This document shows, in pieces, positions 42,609 through 51,860 of a DNA stretch of 64,000 bases (position 1 is its first letter; each line of letters starts with the position of its first letter). Made by a program: the position numbers and the translations under genes. The notes under the pieces are model-generated. The model worked only from the letters and a program-made list of their open reading frames with translations. It made no database searches and was not told the DNA's origin. This stretch comes from Hymenobacter sp. BT730. GTDB taxonomy: Bacteria; Bacteroidota; Bacteroidia; Cytophagales; Hymenobacteraceae. The stretch lies in assembly GCF_030542105.1 (NCBI RefSeq), contig NZ_JAUOFB010000001.1, positions 930,001-994,000 of the forward strand, given 5' to 3'.

Positions 42609-43289
42609 ATGAGCGCGCTATTACCTACCTTCGGCGGGTCGGTTCTGAACAGCCTGCTTGCGCCGGTTGCCGTTTCCGAACCGATTCTTCGCCCTGCTAC
42701 TGCCCCTGTGCGTCCTCTCTCCTCACCCCACAATCTGAGCGAGTCGGAGCTGCTTGATGCTTGTCTGGCTGGTAGCCGCCTGGCACAAAAGCAGCTTTAC
42801 GACCGGTACTCTGCCCGGATGATGGCAGTTTGCATGCGCTATGCCCAAACCACGTTTGAGGCCGAAGACGTGTTGCAGGAAGGCTTTCTGACGGTGTTTA
42901 AGAACCTGCCAAAATTTCGACGAGAATGCCCGCTGGAATTCTGGATCCGCCGTATTATGGTGAATGCCGCGCTTCGCCAGCACCGGCGCAATGCCCACCT
43001 GGTAGCCGTAAGTGAAGGGGAGTACCCCGAAGACCTGGCCGATGAGGAGTTTACCTTAGCCAACTATGGTTTTGAGGAGCTTCTGACGCTGATTCAGGAA
43101 CTGGCGCCGCGTTACCGTATGGTCTTTAACTTATTTGCCATTGAGGGCTATAGCCACAAGGAAATCGGGGAGCTGATGAGCATCTCCGAAGGCACCAGCA
43201 AGTCACAGTACGCCCGGGCACGGGTTATTTTGAAAAACAAATTAGAGCGTCTCGATGCTCACCGGACCAATGGAACCTTCAGCCGATAA
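42609..43289 (+). CDS. ECF-type RNA polymerase sigma factor
   Basis: 226 residues from ATG 42609; about 45 residues precede the sigma domains, a longer lead than usual. Region 2 reads ESELLDACLAGSRLAQKQLYDRY, then FEAEDVLQEGFLTVFKNL and FWIRRIMVNAALRQHRR. Region 4 reads LAPRYRMVFNLFAIEGYSHKEIGELMSISEGTSKSQYARAR. No region 1.1 or 3 is present, which marks an ECF (group 4) factor. It overlaps the next gene, whose product has the layout of a membrane-bound regulator. It probably responds to an envelope signal and may control its own operon. Confidence 0.93.
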   Translation: MSALLPTFGGSVLNSLLAPVAVSEPILRPATAPVRPLSSPHNLSESELLDACLAGSRLAQKQLYDRYSARMMAVCMRYAQTTFEAEDVLQEGFLTVFKNLPKFRRECPLEFWIRRIMVNAALRQHRRNAHLVAVSEGEYPEDLADEEFTLANYGFEELLTLIQELAPRYRMVFNLFAIEGYSHKEIGELMSISEGTSKSQYARARVILKNKLERLDAHRTNGTFSR

Positions 43290-45081
43290 GCCCACCTCCC
43301 CACAAAAGGGCGACCTGGAGTACCTGTTTCGCCAAAAATTTGAGGAAGCCGAGTTTCAGCCCCGGGCCAGCCTGTGGGAGCAGCTCGATCATGAACTGGT
43401 AGTACAGCAAAACGAAACCTTCCGGGAGCGGCTGCGGGTGCACCGGTGGGTGGCCGCCGCCTGCGTATTATTCATGCTGAGTATGGGAGGCTGGTTTGCC
43501 CGGCACTTCACTAGTACCCATGAGGCCGAGCTGGCAGTAGGGCAGGAGCCCACTAACAGCCGGAACGCTTCCGGCAATGCCGCTAAATCAGCCCGGTTAG
43601 CCGTTCAGGTGCCTGCTTCAACCTTAAACCAGCCAGCCTCTGCTGCTACTTCTACTACTTCGGCTTCATTCCATTCTGAATCAGCGGCTGCCGGCAGTGC
43701 TGCCACACAATTGGCTGCAGCCCGTGCTTCCGGCATTTCGGATAAGGAAAGATTAGCGGGCAATGCTACGCCAAACCGTACCGGTACGGCCGTTCTTGCC
43801 TCCGGTAGAGCCTCCCGCACCTTGCCAACCAATACCCAGGCCGTCAATACTTCATCGGCTACGGAAGCTGCTTCCCCTCAGGGAGATGCTAATCGGCAGG
43901 CTGCCCAAGGGCGTAATACTTTCCTGGGTTATGCTGCTAACAGCACAGCACAAGGTCGTCAGCAAGAGGCTGCCGGCCAGCTTCGTCCGACAGGAGCTAC
44001 TCCTCCTCCTTCGGCTAGTGCCGGGCTGAGTGCCTTTAGCCGTAATACGGCCGTTTCAACGGTAGCAGCCGCCACGCCGGGCGCTGCTGTGGCCTCTGCC
44101 ATTCAGCCACCTGCAGGAATAGCAACGGATCCGGTAGAGGTCATTTCTCCTCGGGCCGCTGCCCTTCATGGAACGCTGGCCGCTCTGCCTTCTTCCCTGG
44201 ATTCAGACTATACTCCCAATGCGCTGGCCTGGGCCGATGCACTGGCCGCCAAGGATGAAAAACAGCTGGCAAAGAACGGTAGCTGGAGCCTGGGCGGAGG
44301 CCATAACCTGTCTTCGTTCAACCCCAATATCAACTTCTCCCGCGGTTCTGTCAGTGCAGCCAATCTGCAGAATGCTTCTCCTACAGTGCGGGTAAACTCC
44401 CAGATGTACGAAGAAGGCGCCACGGAATACCGCAAGAACCTGCAGGCGGGCCTTGGGCAGCGCGTAGCCTTACTGGCCCGCCGGAAGCTCTCTAGTCGCT
44501 GGAGTGTAGCCGCCGGCGTAGAAGCCGCTGAGTACCGGGCTTCGTCGCAGACCTCATATGCTGCCATGATACACAATCAACAGTCCACCTTCACCGGCGA
44601 CCTGCAGCAGAGCACCCGCATCCGCACCCAGATGGCTACCGACCTGACGGTGCTGTCGGAACCGCAAACAACCCGCTACCGCTACCGCACCGCCGGGCTG
44701 CCCGTTTCATTGCAGTATGGTGCCACGGATAAGGCTGGCTGGTCATTATATGCCCGTATGGGTGCCGCCGTTAACGTGTTGTTCGGCAGCCGCCTCTCGC
44801 CGGAAAACCCCGCGCTGGTGAGCCAAAGAGAATATAATTTAAAGTCTGCTGACTCGCCATATCGGCATGTGCTGGCCTCATTACGTGGTGGTGCTGGTAT
44901 GCAGTACCGGCCCGCTGGTGCTGCCTGGATGGTAGCCCTGGGGCCAGCTGCTGAAGCGGGTCTGAATACGATGAACGCCAATCCTACTCAGTCCTACTGG
45001 CAGCAGAACCGCCCGTACTCAGTGGGCCTGGAAGCCAGCGTGGAGTTTGGCGTGGGCAAGCCCATGGCTGCCGCCCACTAA
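43270..45081 (+). CDS. Membrane protein with anti-sigma-like N-terminus and outer-membrane-barrel-like C-terminus
   Basis: 603 residues from ATG 43270 (MEPSADKPTSPQ) or 608 from ATG 43255; both lie inside the sigma gene, which ends at 43289, so translation is coupled. Parts: a cytoplasmic segment of about 60 residues with FEEAEFQPRASLWEQLDHEL, a single membrane helix (VAAACVLFMLSMGGWFA), about 260 residues of Ala/Ser/Thr-rich low-complexity linker, then about 230 residues of alternating beta strands (SWSLGGGHNLSSFN, LPVSLQYGATDKAGWSLYARMG, YSVGLEASVEFGVG) like a small outer-membrane barrel. It resembles no classic zinc anti-sigma. The overlap and layout suggest a sigma-controlling envelope sensor; the function is inferred. 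Confidence 0.72.
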   Translation: MEPSADKPTSPQKGDLEYLFRQKFEEAEFQPRASLWEQLDHELVVQQNETFRERLRVHRWVAAACVLFMLSMGGWFARHFTSTHEAELAVGQEPTNSRNASGNAAKSARLAVQVPASTLNQPASAATSTTSASFHSESAAAGSAATQLAAARASGISDKERLAGNATPNRTGTAVLASGRASRTLPTNTQAVNTSSATEAASPQGDANRQAAQGRNTFLGYAANSTAQGRQQEAAGQLRPTGATPPPSASAGLSAFSRNTAVSTVAAATPGAAVASAIQPPAGIATDPVEVISPRAAALHGTLAALPSSLDSDYTPNALAWADALAAKDEKQLAKNGSWSLGGGHNLSSFNPNINFSRGSVSAANLQNASPTVRVNSQMYEEGATEYRKNLQAGLGQRVALLARRKLSSRWSVAAGVEAAEYRASSQTSYAAMIHNQQSTFTGDLQQSTRIRTQMATDLTVLSEPQTTRYRYRTAGLPVSLQYGATDKAGWSLYARMGAAVNVLFGSRLSPENPALVSQREYNLKSADSPYRHVLASLRGGAGMQYRPAGAAWMVALGPAAEAGLNTMNANPTQSYWQQNRPYSVGLEASVEFGVGKPMAAAH

Positions 45082-45144
45082 CCTTTGGGTGGGCTGCTGG
45101 CCCGGCCAGCCTATTAACGAGACGCTTCTTGAAATACCTTATAG

Positions 45145-45177
45145 AAAAACCCGCTTCCGGTTGGAGGCGGGTTTTTC
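45145..45177 (+). terminator. Terminator after the sigma/barrel gene pair
   Basis: Arms AAAAACCCGC / GCGGGTTTTT with a 12-base loop, near-copy of the comA terminator. Confidence 0.85.
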
Positions 45178-45255
45178 GGTTTTAAAGATGTCCGAAAAGG
45201 AACGGATGGTAGCACTACCGGGCGCAGGAGGTAGTGCTATACAGTAGGCGGGTGC

Positions 45256-47748
45256 CTATTCGTGAATCAGCCGGAGGGTGGCCTGCTGCTGGCCCTGCTG
45301 CACCCGCAGTAAATAGATGCCTGCCGATAAGGTGCCCGTTTCCGGCAGCAGCAGGGTGTTAGCGGCCGCCCGCACGTACATGGTGCGCTGCCAGAGCCGC
45401 CGTCCGGTGGCATCCAGCAGACTTACGGTAGCAGAACCCGGCTGCATAGCCTGCAGCTGCACCTGCGCGCCGGCACTGCCAAAAGGCAAAGGCCAGGCGG
45501 AAAGCTGCAGCGCATTGTCTGCATTTGCGGCAGTGCCATGAACGGGCAGGGGCAGGCTAAGAGTACCGATGCGCAGGGGGATACTGCTGTAATACGAGTG
45601 GCCGGCCTGGCCATAGTTATTTGCTCCCCAGGTCCACAGCGTGCCATCGGTGCGGGTGGCCAGCACGTGGCGCATGCCCGCCTGCACTCCCTGCCATTTG
45701 GCATCAGGAGCTACCATTTGGGGCGTGGTGGAATCAATGTTGGAGGCGTTGCCCAGCGCGCCGTCCGCATTATAGCCCCAGGTCCAGAGTTTACCATCTT
45801 TGTCGATGGCTACCGTAAAGAAGGTGCCGGCGCTTGCGACTTTCCAGGTTTTGGAAGAGGCTATCTGGATGGGTTTGGTAGCGTCAGTGGTGGTGCCGTT
45901 ACCCAGCTTGCCGTACTCATTGCTGCCCCAGGCCCAGAGCGTGCCATCCTGGGCAATGGCTACCGTATGATTGGCGCCGGTGCTGACGCTACGCCATTTG
46001 CTGCCGGGTTTTACCTGCTCCGGAGCCAGCCGGGGAGCTTGGTCACCCATGCCCAACTGCCCTTTCAGGTTATAGCCCCACGTCCAGAGGGTGCTGTCCT
46101 GGCGGATTGCGGCTGTGTAATACCCGGACTCAGTAGGGTATCCATAATAATCAACTAGGCTGGTGCTTACCTGGAGCCAGTGGAAGCCTGCTGCAATTTG
46201 GACGGGCTCCTGCTGCGCGTTGTTAGTACCGTCACCTAATACGGGCCGGGTATAAAACAGGCCTACGTTGCCACCCCAGCCCCAGAGTGTACCGTCCTGT
46301 TGAATGCCCCAGACACATTGCGGCCCCACGGCCACTGAATGCCACGTAGCGCCGGGCGCGACCTGCACAGCGGAATAGGTATTTTCCTTACTGTTATAGG
46401 AGTCTTTGCCGTAGCGGCCGGGGGTATTGCCCCAGGTCCAGAGCGAGCCATCCTGCCGGATGCCCAGCAGGTAGCTGCTGATTGGCTGCGGCCCCACGTA
46501 TACCTTGGTCCAGTGATGCGTGCTGTCAATTTTTGCCGGAGCCGTATAGAGGTTATACCGGTTAATGGACAGGTGGTACGCATCACCCCAGCCCCATAAA
46601 TTTCCTGCCTCATCGATAGCGGCGGAATAGATGGAGCCGCCGCTATATTCTTTCCAGGCAACTTTAGGAGCCACCGGGAGCGGGAGAGTTATCTGCGTGG
46701 TTTTGATGGTGGTGGTGCCCAGGGCGCCGGTTTGGTTGTAGCCCCAGGTCCAGACGGAGCCATCCTGCCGAATACCCATGGAGAGACAAAAGCCGGCTGT
46801 CACGCTTTGCCAGGTCGTACCCGCGGCCACGGCGTTAGGGCGACTGTCGGGGCTCGTTCCAATGCCCAGAGAGCCAAAGGTGTTGTAGCCGGCGCTCCAA
46901 AGCGTGCCATCGGCTTTGATCATCAGGCAGTGGTTGTATCCCGCGCTGATGCTCTTCCACTTGGTGGCAGGCTGGAATTCTGAAGGCGACAGATTAGGGT
47001 AAACCGAAAGCAGCGGGCTGGATTCTCCCCAGTTCCAGAGCGTGCCGGTTTTGTCAAGGGCCACAACGTAGCCATTACCGGCACTAACGCTTAGCATGCC
47101 TGTTCCAAGCTTGTAAGGAGCAAACCGATGTGCTTTGGTGCCGTCGCCGAGGGCGCCATTGGTATTATTACCCCAGGTCCAGAGCGTACCATCTGGCCGG
47201 ATGGCGGTGGAATGGTAGTCGCCCGCGCTTGCGCTTTGCCAGGTGATGCCCGTCCCAATTTGTACCGGAGTTAAACGTGCGGTAGTGGTGCCGTCGCCAA
47301 GGGCGCCATAGGAGTTGCTACCCCAGGCCCAGAGGGTGCCATCCTGCCGGATGGCCAGCGTGTGGGCATTGCCGGCGCTTACGCTGAGCCACTTGGTGCC
47401 GGGGGCAATTTGCACGGGGCTGGAGCGGTTGCTGGTAGTGCCGTCGCCAAGCTGCCCATACTCATTGTTGCCCCAGGCCCAGAGCGAGCCATCCTGCCGA
47501 ATAGCGAGCGTATAAAATCTTCCGGCTTCAGCACTCTTCCATTTAATACCGGTAGCAATGCGGACAGGCGTAGCCCGGTTGCTGGTAGTGCCGTCGCCAA
47601 GCTGCCCATACTCATTGTTGCCCCAGGCCCAGAGGCTGCCATCGGTTTGTACCAGAAGGGAGTGAAACTGAGCTTGGGCTGGTGCTGTGGCGGCCAAAGT
47701 AAAAAGCAATACCAACCAGAAACATGCGCACCGAAACAATGAAGACAT
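45256..47748 (-). CDS. RCC1-repeat surface protein with T9SS sorting domain
   Basis: 830 residues, ATG start, signal peptide MSSLFRCACFWLVLLF (cleavage after AQAQ). Fourteen RCC1-type repeats of about 50 residues fill 30-740, most with the pattern G.LW.WG.N..G.LG.GT; repeats 5, 8 and 9 are degenerate. Since an RCC1 propeller has seven blades, fourteen repeats are enough for two complete propellers. The last 75 residues (LSAWPLPFGSAGAQV to LSAGIYLLRVQQ) form a type A T9SS sorting domain. It should be exported to the surface; RCC1 propellers are binding modules and no enzyme domain is seen. Adjacent repeats share a 59-base identical segment in DNA. Confidence 0.9.
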   Translation of the reverse strand: MSSLFRCACFWLVLLFTLAATAPAQAQFHSLLVQTDGSLWAWGNNEYGQLGDGTTSNRATPVRIATGIKWKSAEAGRFYTLAIRQDGSLWAWGNNEYGQLGDGTTSNRSSPVQIAPGTKWLSVSAGNAHTLAIRQDGTLWAWGSNSYGALGDGTTTARLTPVQIGTGITWQSASAGDYHSTAIRPDGTLWTWGNNTNGALGDGTKAHRFAPYKLGTGMLSVSAGNGYVVALDKTGTLWNWGESSPLLSVYPNLSPSEFQPATKWKSISAGYNHCLMIKADGTLWSAGYNTFGSLGIGTSPDSRPNAVAAGTTWQSVTAGFCLSMGIRQDGSVWTWGYNQTGALGTTTIKTTQITLPLPVAPKVAWKEYSGGSIYSAAIDEAGNLWGWGDAYHLSINRYNLYTAPAKIDSTHHWTKVYVGPQPISSYLLGIRQDGSLWTWGNTPGRYGKDSYNSKENTYSAVQVAPGATWHSVAVGPQCVWGIQQDGTLWGWGGNVGLFYTRPVLGDGTNNAQQEPVQIAAGFHWLQVSTSLVDYYGYPTESGYYTAAIRQDSTLWTWGYNLKGQLGMGDQAPRLAPEQVKPGSKWRSVSTGANHTVAIAQDGTLWAWGSNEYGKLGNGTTTDATKPIQIASSKTWKVASAGTFFTVAIDKDGKLWTWGYNADGALGNASNIDSTTPQMVAPDAKWQGVQAGMRHVLATRTDGTLWTWGANNYGQAGHSYYSSIPLRIGTLSLPLPVHGTAANADNALQLSAWPLPFGSAGAQVQLQAMQPGSATVSLLDATGRRLWQRTMYVRAAANTLLLPETGTLSAGIYLLRVQQGQQQATLRLIHE
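47426..47634. repeat. 59-base perfect direct repeat inside the RCC1 gene
   Basis: 47426-47484 and 47576-47634 are identical, offset by 150 bases, exactly one RCC1 unit (50 codons). The copies encode the N-E-Y-G-Q-L-G-D-G-T part of repeats 1 and 2. Identity at third codon positions suggests recent duplication or gene conversion. Confidence 0.85.
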
Positions 47749-48049
47749 GCTATAAATAGAATAATATTTAGTTGAATCTTGGGTTGGTAAAGATAGGCTA
47801 TAAAGGAAGTGCTACAGTGCTAAGAATATTATTAGAAAGTCGTTTCACGAGGTGGCAGAAAGAGCAAAGAGTAGTGTTTGTACTCCCGGGTAAAACCCAG
47901 TGACCTACGGGCCGCCGTAAAGCAACATTCCCGCCTTATGGTGTTGTCAATCTGCTTAGCTTACCCGGGGATTTTTTATGTTCGTAGAAACCCCCGGGCC
48001 CTTTACCGGGTTATAGCAGGCTACCCGTTGCTTTCTCTTGTCTTTCTGC
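47749..48049. other. Intergenic region between the RCC1 gene and uvrB
   Basis: 301 bases with no gene. Visible: TATCTTTA on the minus strand about 45 bases before the RCC1 ATG (one mismatch to TAnnTTTG), short arms CCCGGGG / CCCCGGG at 47964-47970 and 47992-47998, and a TATGTTCG (one mismatch to a -7 element) at 47977-47984 upstream of uvrB. Confidence 0.4.
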
Positions 48050-50086
48050 ATGAAGTATCAGCTTACCTCAGAATTTGAACCTACCGGCGACCAGCCACAG
48101 GCCATTGCGCAACTGGTGCAGGGAATTAATAGCGGGGAACACGCACAGGTATTGCTGGGGGCCACAGGCACCGGCAAGACTTTTACCATGGCCAATGTTA
48201 TTGCCGAAACCGGCAAGCCGGCCCTGGTGCTGTGCCACAACAAAACGCTGGCGGCGCAGCTCTATGGCGAGTTCAAGACATTTTTTCCCAATAATGCCGT
48301 CGAGTACTACATCAGCTACTACGACTACTACCAGCCGGAGGCCTACATTGCCAGTACTGATGTTTTCATCGAGAAAGACCTGGCCATCAACCAGGAAATA
48401 GAAAAACTCCGCCTGCACTGCACTTCCTCGCTGCTGAGCGGGCGGCGCGATATCATTGTTATTGCCTCGGTGTCGTGTATTTATGGCATTGGCAACCCCG
48501 AAGAGTTTGCCAAGAATGTTATTTACCTGGCGCCGGGCCTGCGCTACTCGCGCAACAACCTGCTCTATCAGTTTGTGCAGATTCTGTACTCGCGCACCGA
48601 GGCAGAGTTCACGCGTGGCTCTTTCCGCGTGAAAGGAGATACCGTGGACGTATTCCCGGCCTATGCGGACTACGCCTACCGGATTTATTTTTTTGGCGAT
48701 GAAATCGAAAGCATTCAGAAGATAGATCCACAGAGCGGCAAAAAGCTGGCGGATGAGAAAGATGTAACGCTGTACCCGGCAAACCTTTTTGTAACCGGTA
48801 AAGACACGCTGAATCAAGCCATCAAGGAAATTCAGTTTGACATGATGCAGCAGCATTCCTACTTCGAGAAGGAGGGGCGTGACTCAGAAGCCAAGCGCAT
48901 TATGGAGCGCACGGAGTTCGACCTGGAGATGATTCGGGAACTGGGCTACTGCTCCGGCATTGAGAACTACTCGCGGTATTTTGATGGGCGTGAGCCGGGC
49001 TCGCGGCCCTTCTGCTTGCTGGATTACTTCCCTAAAGACTACCTGCTGGTGGTAGACGAAAGCCACGTGACCATGCCCCAGATTCGGGCTATGTGGGGCG
49101 GCGACCGGAGCCGTAAAGTAGCCCTGGTGGAATATGGCTTCCGGCTGCCTTCTGCCATGGATAACCGCCCGCTTACTTTTAACGAGTTTGAAAGTATGTA
49201 CCAGCAGGCGGTGTTTGTGTCAGCTACCCCCGCCGACTATGAGCTAACCCAGGCTAATGGCGTGGTAGTGGAGCAGATTATTCGCCCCACCGGTCTGCTG
49301 GACCCCGTTATTGACGTGCGCCCCAGCGTGAATCAGATTGATGACCTGCTGGACGAAGTAGATAACCGCGTGAAAATGGGCGACCGGGTGCTGGTAACCA
49401 CCCTCACCAAGCGCATGGCCGAGGAGCTGCAGAAATACATGGAGCGCCTGGGCATCAAGTCCAGCTACGTGCACTCCGATGTGAAAAGCTTGGACCGGGT
49501 GGAAATCCTGCGGCAGCTGCGCCTAGGGGAAATTGACGTGCTCATTGGCGTAAACCTGTTGCGCGAAGGACTGGACTTGCCTGAAGTAAGCCTGGTAGCC
49601 ATTCTGGATGCCGACAAAGAAGGCTTCCTGCGCGACCAGCGCAGCCTGATCCAGACCATGGGCCGCGCTGCCCGAAACGACCGGGGCAAGGTGATTATGT
49701 ACGCCGACCGGATTACGGGCTCCATGGAGCGGGCAATGGAGGAAACCAACCGCCGCCGCGCCACCCAAATGGCTTACAACGAGAAGCACGGCATAACCCC
49801 GCAAACGGTGAAAAAGTCGCGGGAAGCCATTATGGGGCAAACGTCTTTGTCTGACTACCGCACCATTGAGCCGAAAGCTTACGTGGGTCCCAGCGAGGAG
49901 TCGGCCCTGTCACTAGCGGCCGAACCTGTGGTGGCCATGATGACGAAACCAGACCTGGAGAAGCTCATCAAGCAAACTGAAAAGCAGATGGAAGCTGCCG
50001 CCAAAGAGCTGGACTTCCTGCAGGCCGCCAAGTACCGGGACGAGCTGGCGGCTCTCAAGCAAATGCTAAAGATGAAGCGTGACTAG
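48050..50086 (+). CDS. uvrB: UvrB, excinuclease ABC subunit B
   Basis: 678 residues from ATG 48050 ([19 protein letters not shown]). Damage-verifying helicase of nucleotide excision repair; it takes DNA from UvrA and holds it for UvrC. Seen: Walker [16 protein letters not shown] (near residue 40), the [10 protein letters not shown] beta-hairpin that inserts into [11 protein letters not shown], the DE-box VVDESHV, helicase motifs [38 protein letters not shown], and QTMGRAARN, and the C-terminal UVR domain ([31 protein letters not shown]) that contacts UvrC. Complete and of normal length. No UvrA or UvrC gene is nearby. Confidence 0.98.
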   Translation: MKYQLTSEFEPTGDQPQAIAQLVQGINSGEHAQVLLGATGTGKTFTMANVIAETGKPALVLCHNKTLAAQLYGEFKTFFPNNAVEYYISYYDYYQPEAYIASTDVFIEKDLAINQEIEKLRLHCTSSLLSGRRDIIVIASVSCIYGIGNPEEFAKNVIYLAPGLRYSRNNLLYQFVQILYSRTEAEFTRGSFRVKGDTVDVFPAYADYAYRIYFFGDEIESIQKIDPQSGKKLADEKDVTLYPANLFVTGKDTLNQAIKEIQFDMMQQHSYFEKEGRDSEAKRIMERTEFDLEMIRELGYCSGIENYSRYFDGREPGSRPFCLLDYFPKDYLLVVDESHVTMPQIRAMWGGDRSRKVALVEYGFRLPSAMDNRPLTFNEFESMYQQAVFVSATPADYELTQANGVVVEQIIRPTGLLDPVIDVRPSVNQIDDLLDEVDNRVKMGDRVLVTTLTKRMAEELQKYMERLGIKSSYVHSDVKSLDRVEILRQLRLGEIDVLIGVNLLREGLDLPEVSLVAILDADKEGFLRDQRSLIQTMGRAARNDRGKVIMYADRITGSMERAMEETNRRRATQMAYNEKHGITPQTVKKSREAIMGQTSLSDYRTIEPKAYVGPSEESALSLAAEPVVAMMTKPDLEKLIKQTEKQMEAAAKELDFLQAAKYRDELAALKQMLKMKRD

Positions 50087-50097
50087 TAGGATGCCGG

Positions 50098-50136
50098 ATA
50101 AATGGATAGGTTTGTTTTTCTAACCTATCCATTTAT
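50098..50136 (+). terminator. 15-bp perfect hairpin between uvrB and the first small exported gene
   Basis: Arms ATAAATGGATAGGTT (50098-50112) and AACCTATCCATTTAT (50122-50136), T-rich 9-base loop. It ends only 7 bases before the next ATG (50144), so it could be the uvrB terminator, a 5' leader structure of the next gene, or both. Confidence 0.65.
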
Positions 50137-50143
50137 TAGTCTG

Positions 50144-50689
50144 ATGATGTTCTCAAGCTCCCGTATTCTATTGGCTGTTTTGCTGTTGGTAGGCTCATTC
50201 TCTGCCCGGATCGGTCTGGCGCAGAAAGCTTCTACGCAGTACATGCAAATCTTTTATTCCGGTTCCCAGACCACTATAGGGCCCGTTATTCGGTTTAGCC
50301 CGGAGTTTAAAGCACAGAAGGAAGTGTCTTTGGCGAAGCCGGATGAGTTTATGAAGCTCCATTCACCTACGAGCGGACTGCTTGCTGAGCCAGGTCAAAT
50401 AATTGAAGCGACGGTAACGACTACCCATGTTGATGGTGATGGTAATACCTACATAGATGGAAAAAAGCAGACGTCTCAACAGTTGGAAAAGCTCCGGAAG
50501 CAAGGGAATGATGAACAAATGAGCCGCGTAAACGAATACGCCCGCATTGTCTCAGAGCATAATGACAATGTCACCTCCTTGCTCAGCAAAGCCCTGAACG
50601 ATGCTGCCGCTGATGGTTGGGAAGTAGTAGAAATGGCTTCAATTCAGAATGGCGGATTAGTGTATTTGCTGCGGAAGGGCAAGAAATAA
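50144..50689 (+). CDS. Small exported protein, DUF4177-like paralogue 1
   Basis: 181 residues from ATG 50144 (or 50147); signal peptide MMFSSSRILLAVLLLVGSF, cleavage after LAQ. No named family is certain. The mature part has YMQIFYSGSQ..IGPVIRFSPEFKAQKEVSL, a charged middle (DGDGNTYIDGKKQTSQ), and a C-terminal helix-strand LLSKALNDAAADGWEVVEMASI ... YLLRK. The LN...GWE.V pattern resembles DUF4177-type proteins. The same features occur in the genes at 50811 and 52053, so the three are a local family. Periplasmic location is expected; function unknown. Confidence 0.72.
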   Translation: MMFSSSRILLAVLLLVGSFSARIGLAQKASTQYMQIFYSGSQTTIGPVIRFSPEFKAQKEVSLAKPDEFMKLHSPTSGLLAEPGQIIEATVTTTHVDGDGNTYIDGKKQTSQQLEKLRKQGNDEQMSRVNEYARIVSEHNDNVTSLLSKALNDAAADGWEVVEMASIQNGGLVYLLRKGKK

Positions 50690-50751
50690 GCTAGTAAGGA
50701 GGCCGGCCATTTAGGCGTGTAAAAAGCAAATATTCATTTGGCATAATATTA

Positions 50752-50801
50752 GGAGAGAGGGTTAAGCATTGTTCATCAGAACAATGCTTAACCCTCTCTC
50801 C
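50752..50801 (+). terminator. 23-bp perfect hairpin directly before paralogue 2
   Basis: Arms 50752-50774 and 50779-50801 are exact reverse complements with a 4-base loop (ATCA), followed by ATTTTT. It ends 9 bases before the ATG at 50811. Shape fits a strong terminator for paralogue 1, but no room is left for a promoter between it and paralogue 2. Confidence 0.75.
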
Positions 50802-50810
50802 ATTTTTGCT

Positions 50811-51314
50811 ATGAAAACAGCGGTACGCCTGGGCCTATTCCTCATCTTTTCCGGTGCGCTACATACCACGGCGGCGCAAACCCAAACCCCGTTTCCGGTG
50901 GTGCCCAAGCTCCCCGAAACAGCTTTTCAATCGGTGAGTAGTCATACGTTGGTACCCTCCAGCAATGGCGTGCGGTTTCAGTACCAAATGGTGCACTTAT
51001 ACAACGACGAAGCAGTGTTCTTATCACCGGCCTGGCAGGGCCGTACCAAGCTGGAGCCACCCAAGCGCGGGCTGTTTACGCCGTACGTGCCCGATGCGCT
51101 AAACTCATTGCTCATCCAAACGCTTAATGAGTTGTCGGCAGCTGGGTGGGAGATAGTGGATATTCAATCCTCGGTACAGCCAGTCGGCGCCAAGCAGCAA
51201 ATAGAAACAGATCTGGCATATAACGACCCCCAGCGGCCTGCTTATACGGCCAAAACCTCTATTGAAACCCTGACCCAAACCCGCTATCTGCTGCGCAAGC
51301 CACTTGCCAGGTAG
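50811..51314 (+). CDS. Small exported protein, DUF4177-like paralogue 2
   Basis: 167 residues from ATG 50811 (MKTAVRLGLFLIFSG, cleavage after TAAQ). An in-frame start at 50769 lies inside the hairpin and is rejected. Related to paralogues 1 and 3 by FQYQMVHLYNDE..FLSPAWQGRTKLEPP and the helix-strand LLIQTLNELSAAGWEIVDIQSS, ending in YLLRKPL. It carries a longer Gln/Thr-rich insertion before the last strand than its relatives. Secreted or periplasmic; function unknown. It is convergent with the YetF-type gene with no terminator between them. Confidence 0.7.
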   Translation: MKTAVRLGLFLIFSGALHTTAAQTQTPFPVVPKLPETAFQSVSSHTLVPSSNGVRFQYQMVHLYNDEAVFLSPAWQGRTKLEPPKRGLFTPYVPDALNSLLIQTLNELSAAGWEIVDIQSSVQPVGAKQQIETDLAYNDPQRPAYTAKTSIETLTQTRYLLRKPLAR

Positions 51315-51332
51315 CCACAATAGGCGCTGGCA

Positions 51333-51860
51333 CTACTGCTCCGGCCGCGAACTGGGCTTATCGTGCTTCATCTTAATCACGCTGATGCGGCCGTTGCGTT
51401 CCAGTACTACTTTTTTGGCCTGGGTGGTAGCTTCCAGTCCGCCACTGTCGCGCAGGCCTTCGGCCAGGTCGTTGCGGGAGATACTGGTGCGGCGCAGGTT
51501 GTGCAGGTGTAGCTCCCCGTTTTCTACCAGCACCCGCGCTTTGCCTTTAATGATCCGTCCCACAAAATCGGAATAGTAGGCGGCAATAGCCAGCAGCCGA
51601 TGAAGCACCACAAATACGGTGGCCGCAATAACCGTGGGCCAGAACGGTGAGGCGGCAACTATAGCCCGGCTGAGCACGGCACCCAGAATAATTTTCAGCA
51701 CCATATCAAAGGCGCTACCGCTGCTGAAAGCCCGCGTGCCTGCCAACCGAAGCTGCGCCAGCGCCACAAAAAAGACTACCACCGCCCGCATAGACATTTG
51801 CAGGGCGGTAATATCATCGGAATGCACGTGTAAGCCTAAAAGCTCATTTAGCTCCTCCAT
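51333..51860 (-). CDS. YetF/DUF421 domain membrane protein
   Basis: 175 residues, ATG start. Two to three membrane helices occupy the first 95 residues (MRAVVVFFVALAQLRLAG, VIAATVFVVLHRLLAIAAYY). The cytoplasmic YetF part follows: GKARVLVENGELHLHNLRRTSISRNDLAEGLRDSGG and VVLERNGRISVIK. The motif R-R-T-S-I-S-R-N-D-L is the family mark. Related proteins are linked to envelope or spore properties in other bacteria, but the molecular role is unknown. It interrupts the row of small exported paralogues on the other strand. Confidence 0.88.
   Translation of the reverse strand: MEELNELLGLHVHSDDITALQMSMRAVVVFFVALAQLRLAGTRAFSSGSAFDMVLKIILGAVLSRAIVAASPFWPTVIAATVFVVLHRLLAIAAYYSDFVGRIIKGKARVLVENGELHLHNLRRTSISRNDLAEGLRDSGGLEATTQAKKVVLERNGRISVIKMKHDKPSSRPEQ

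Noticed and set aside
47400..47700. Direct repeats read as mobile element ends
   Set aside because: They are in-phase RCC1 units inside one gene.
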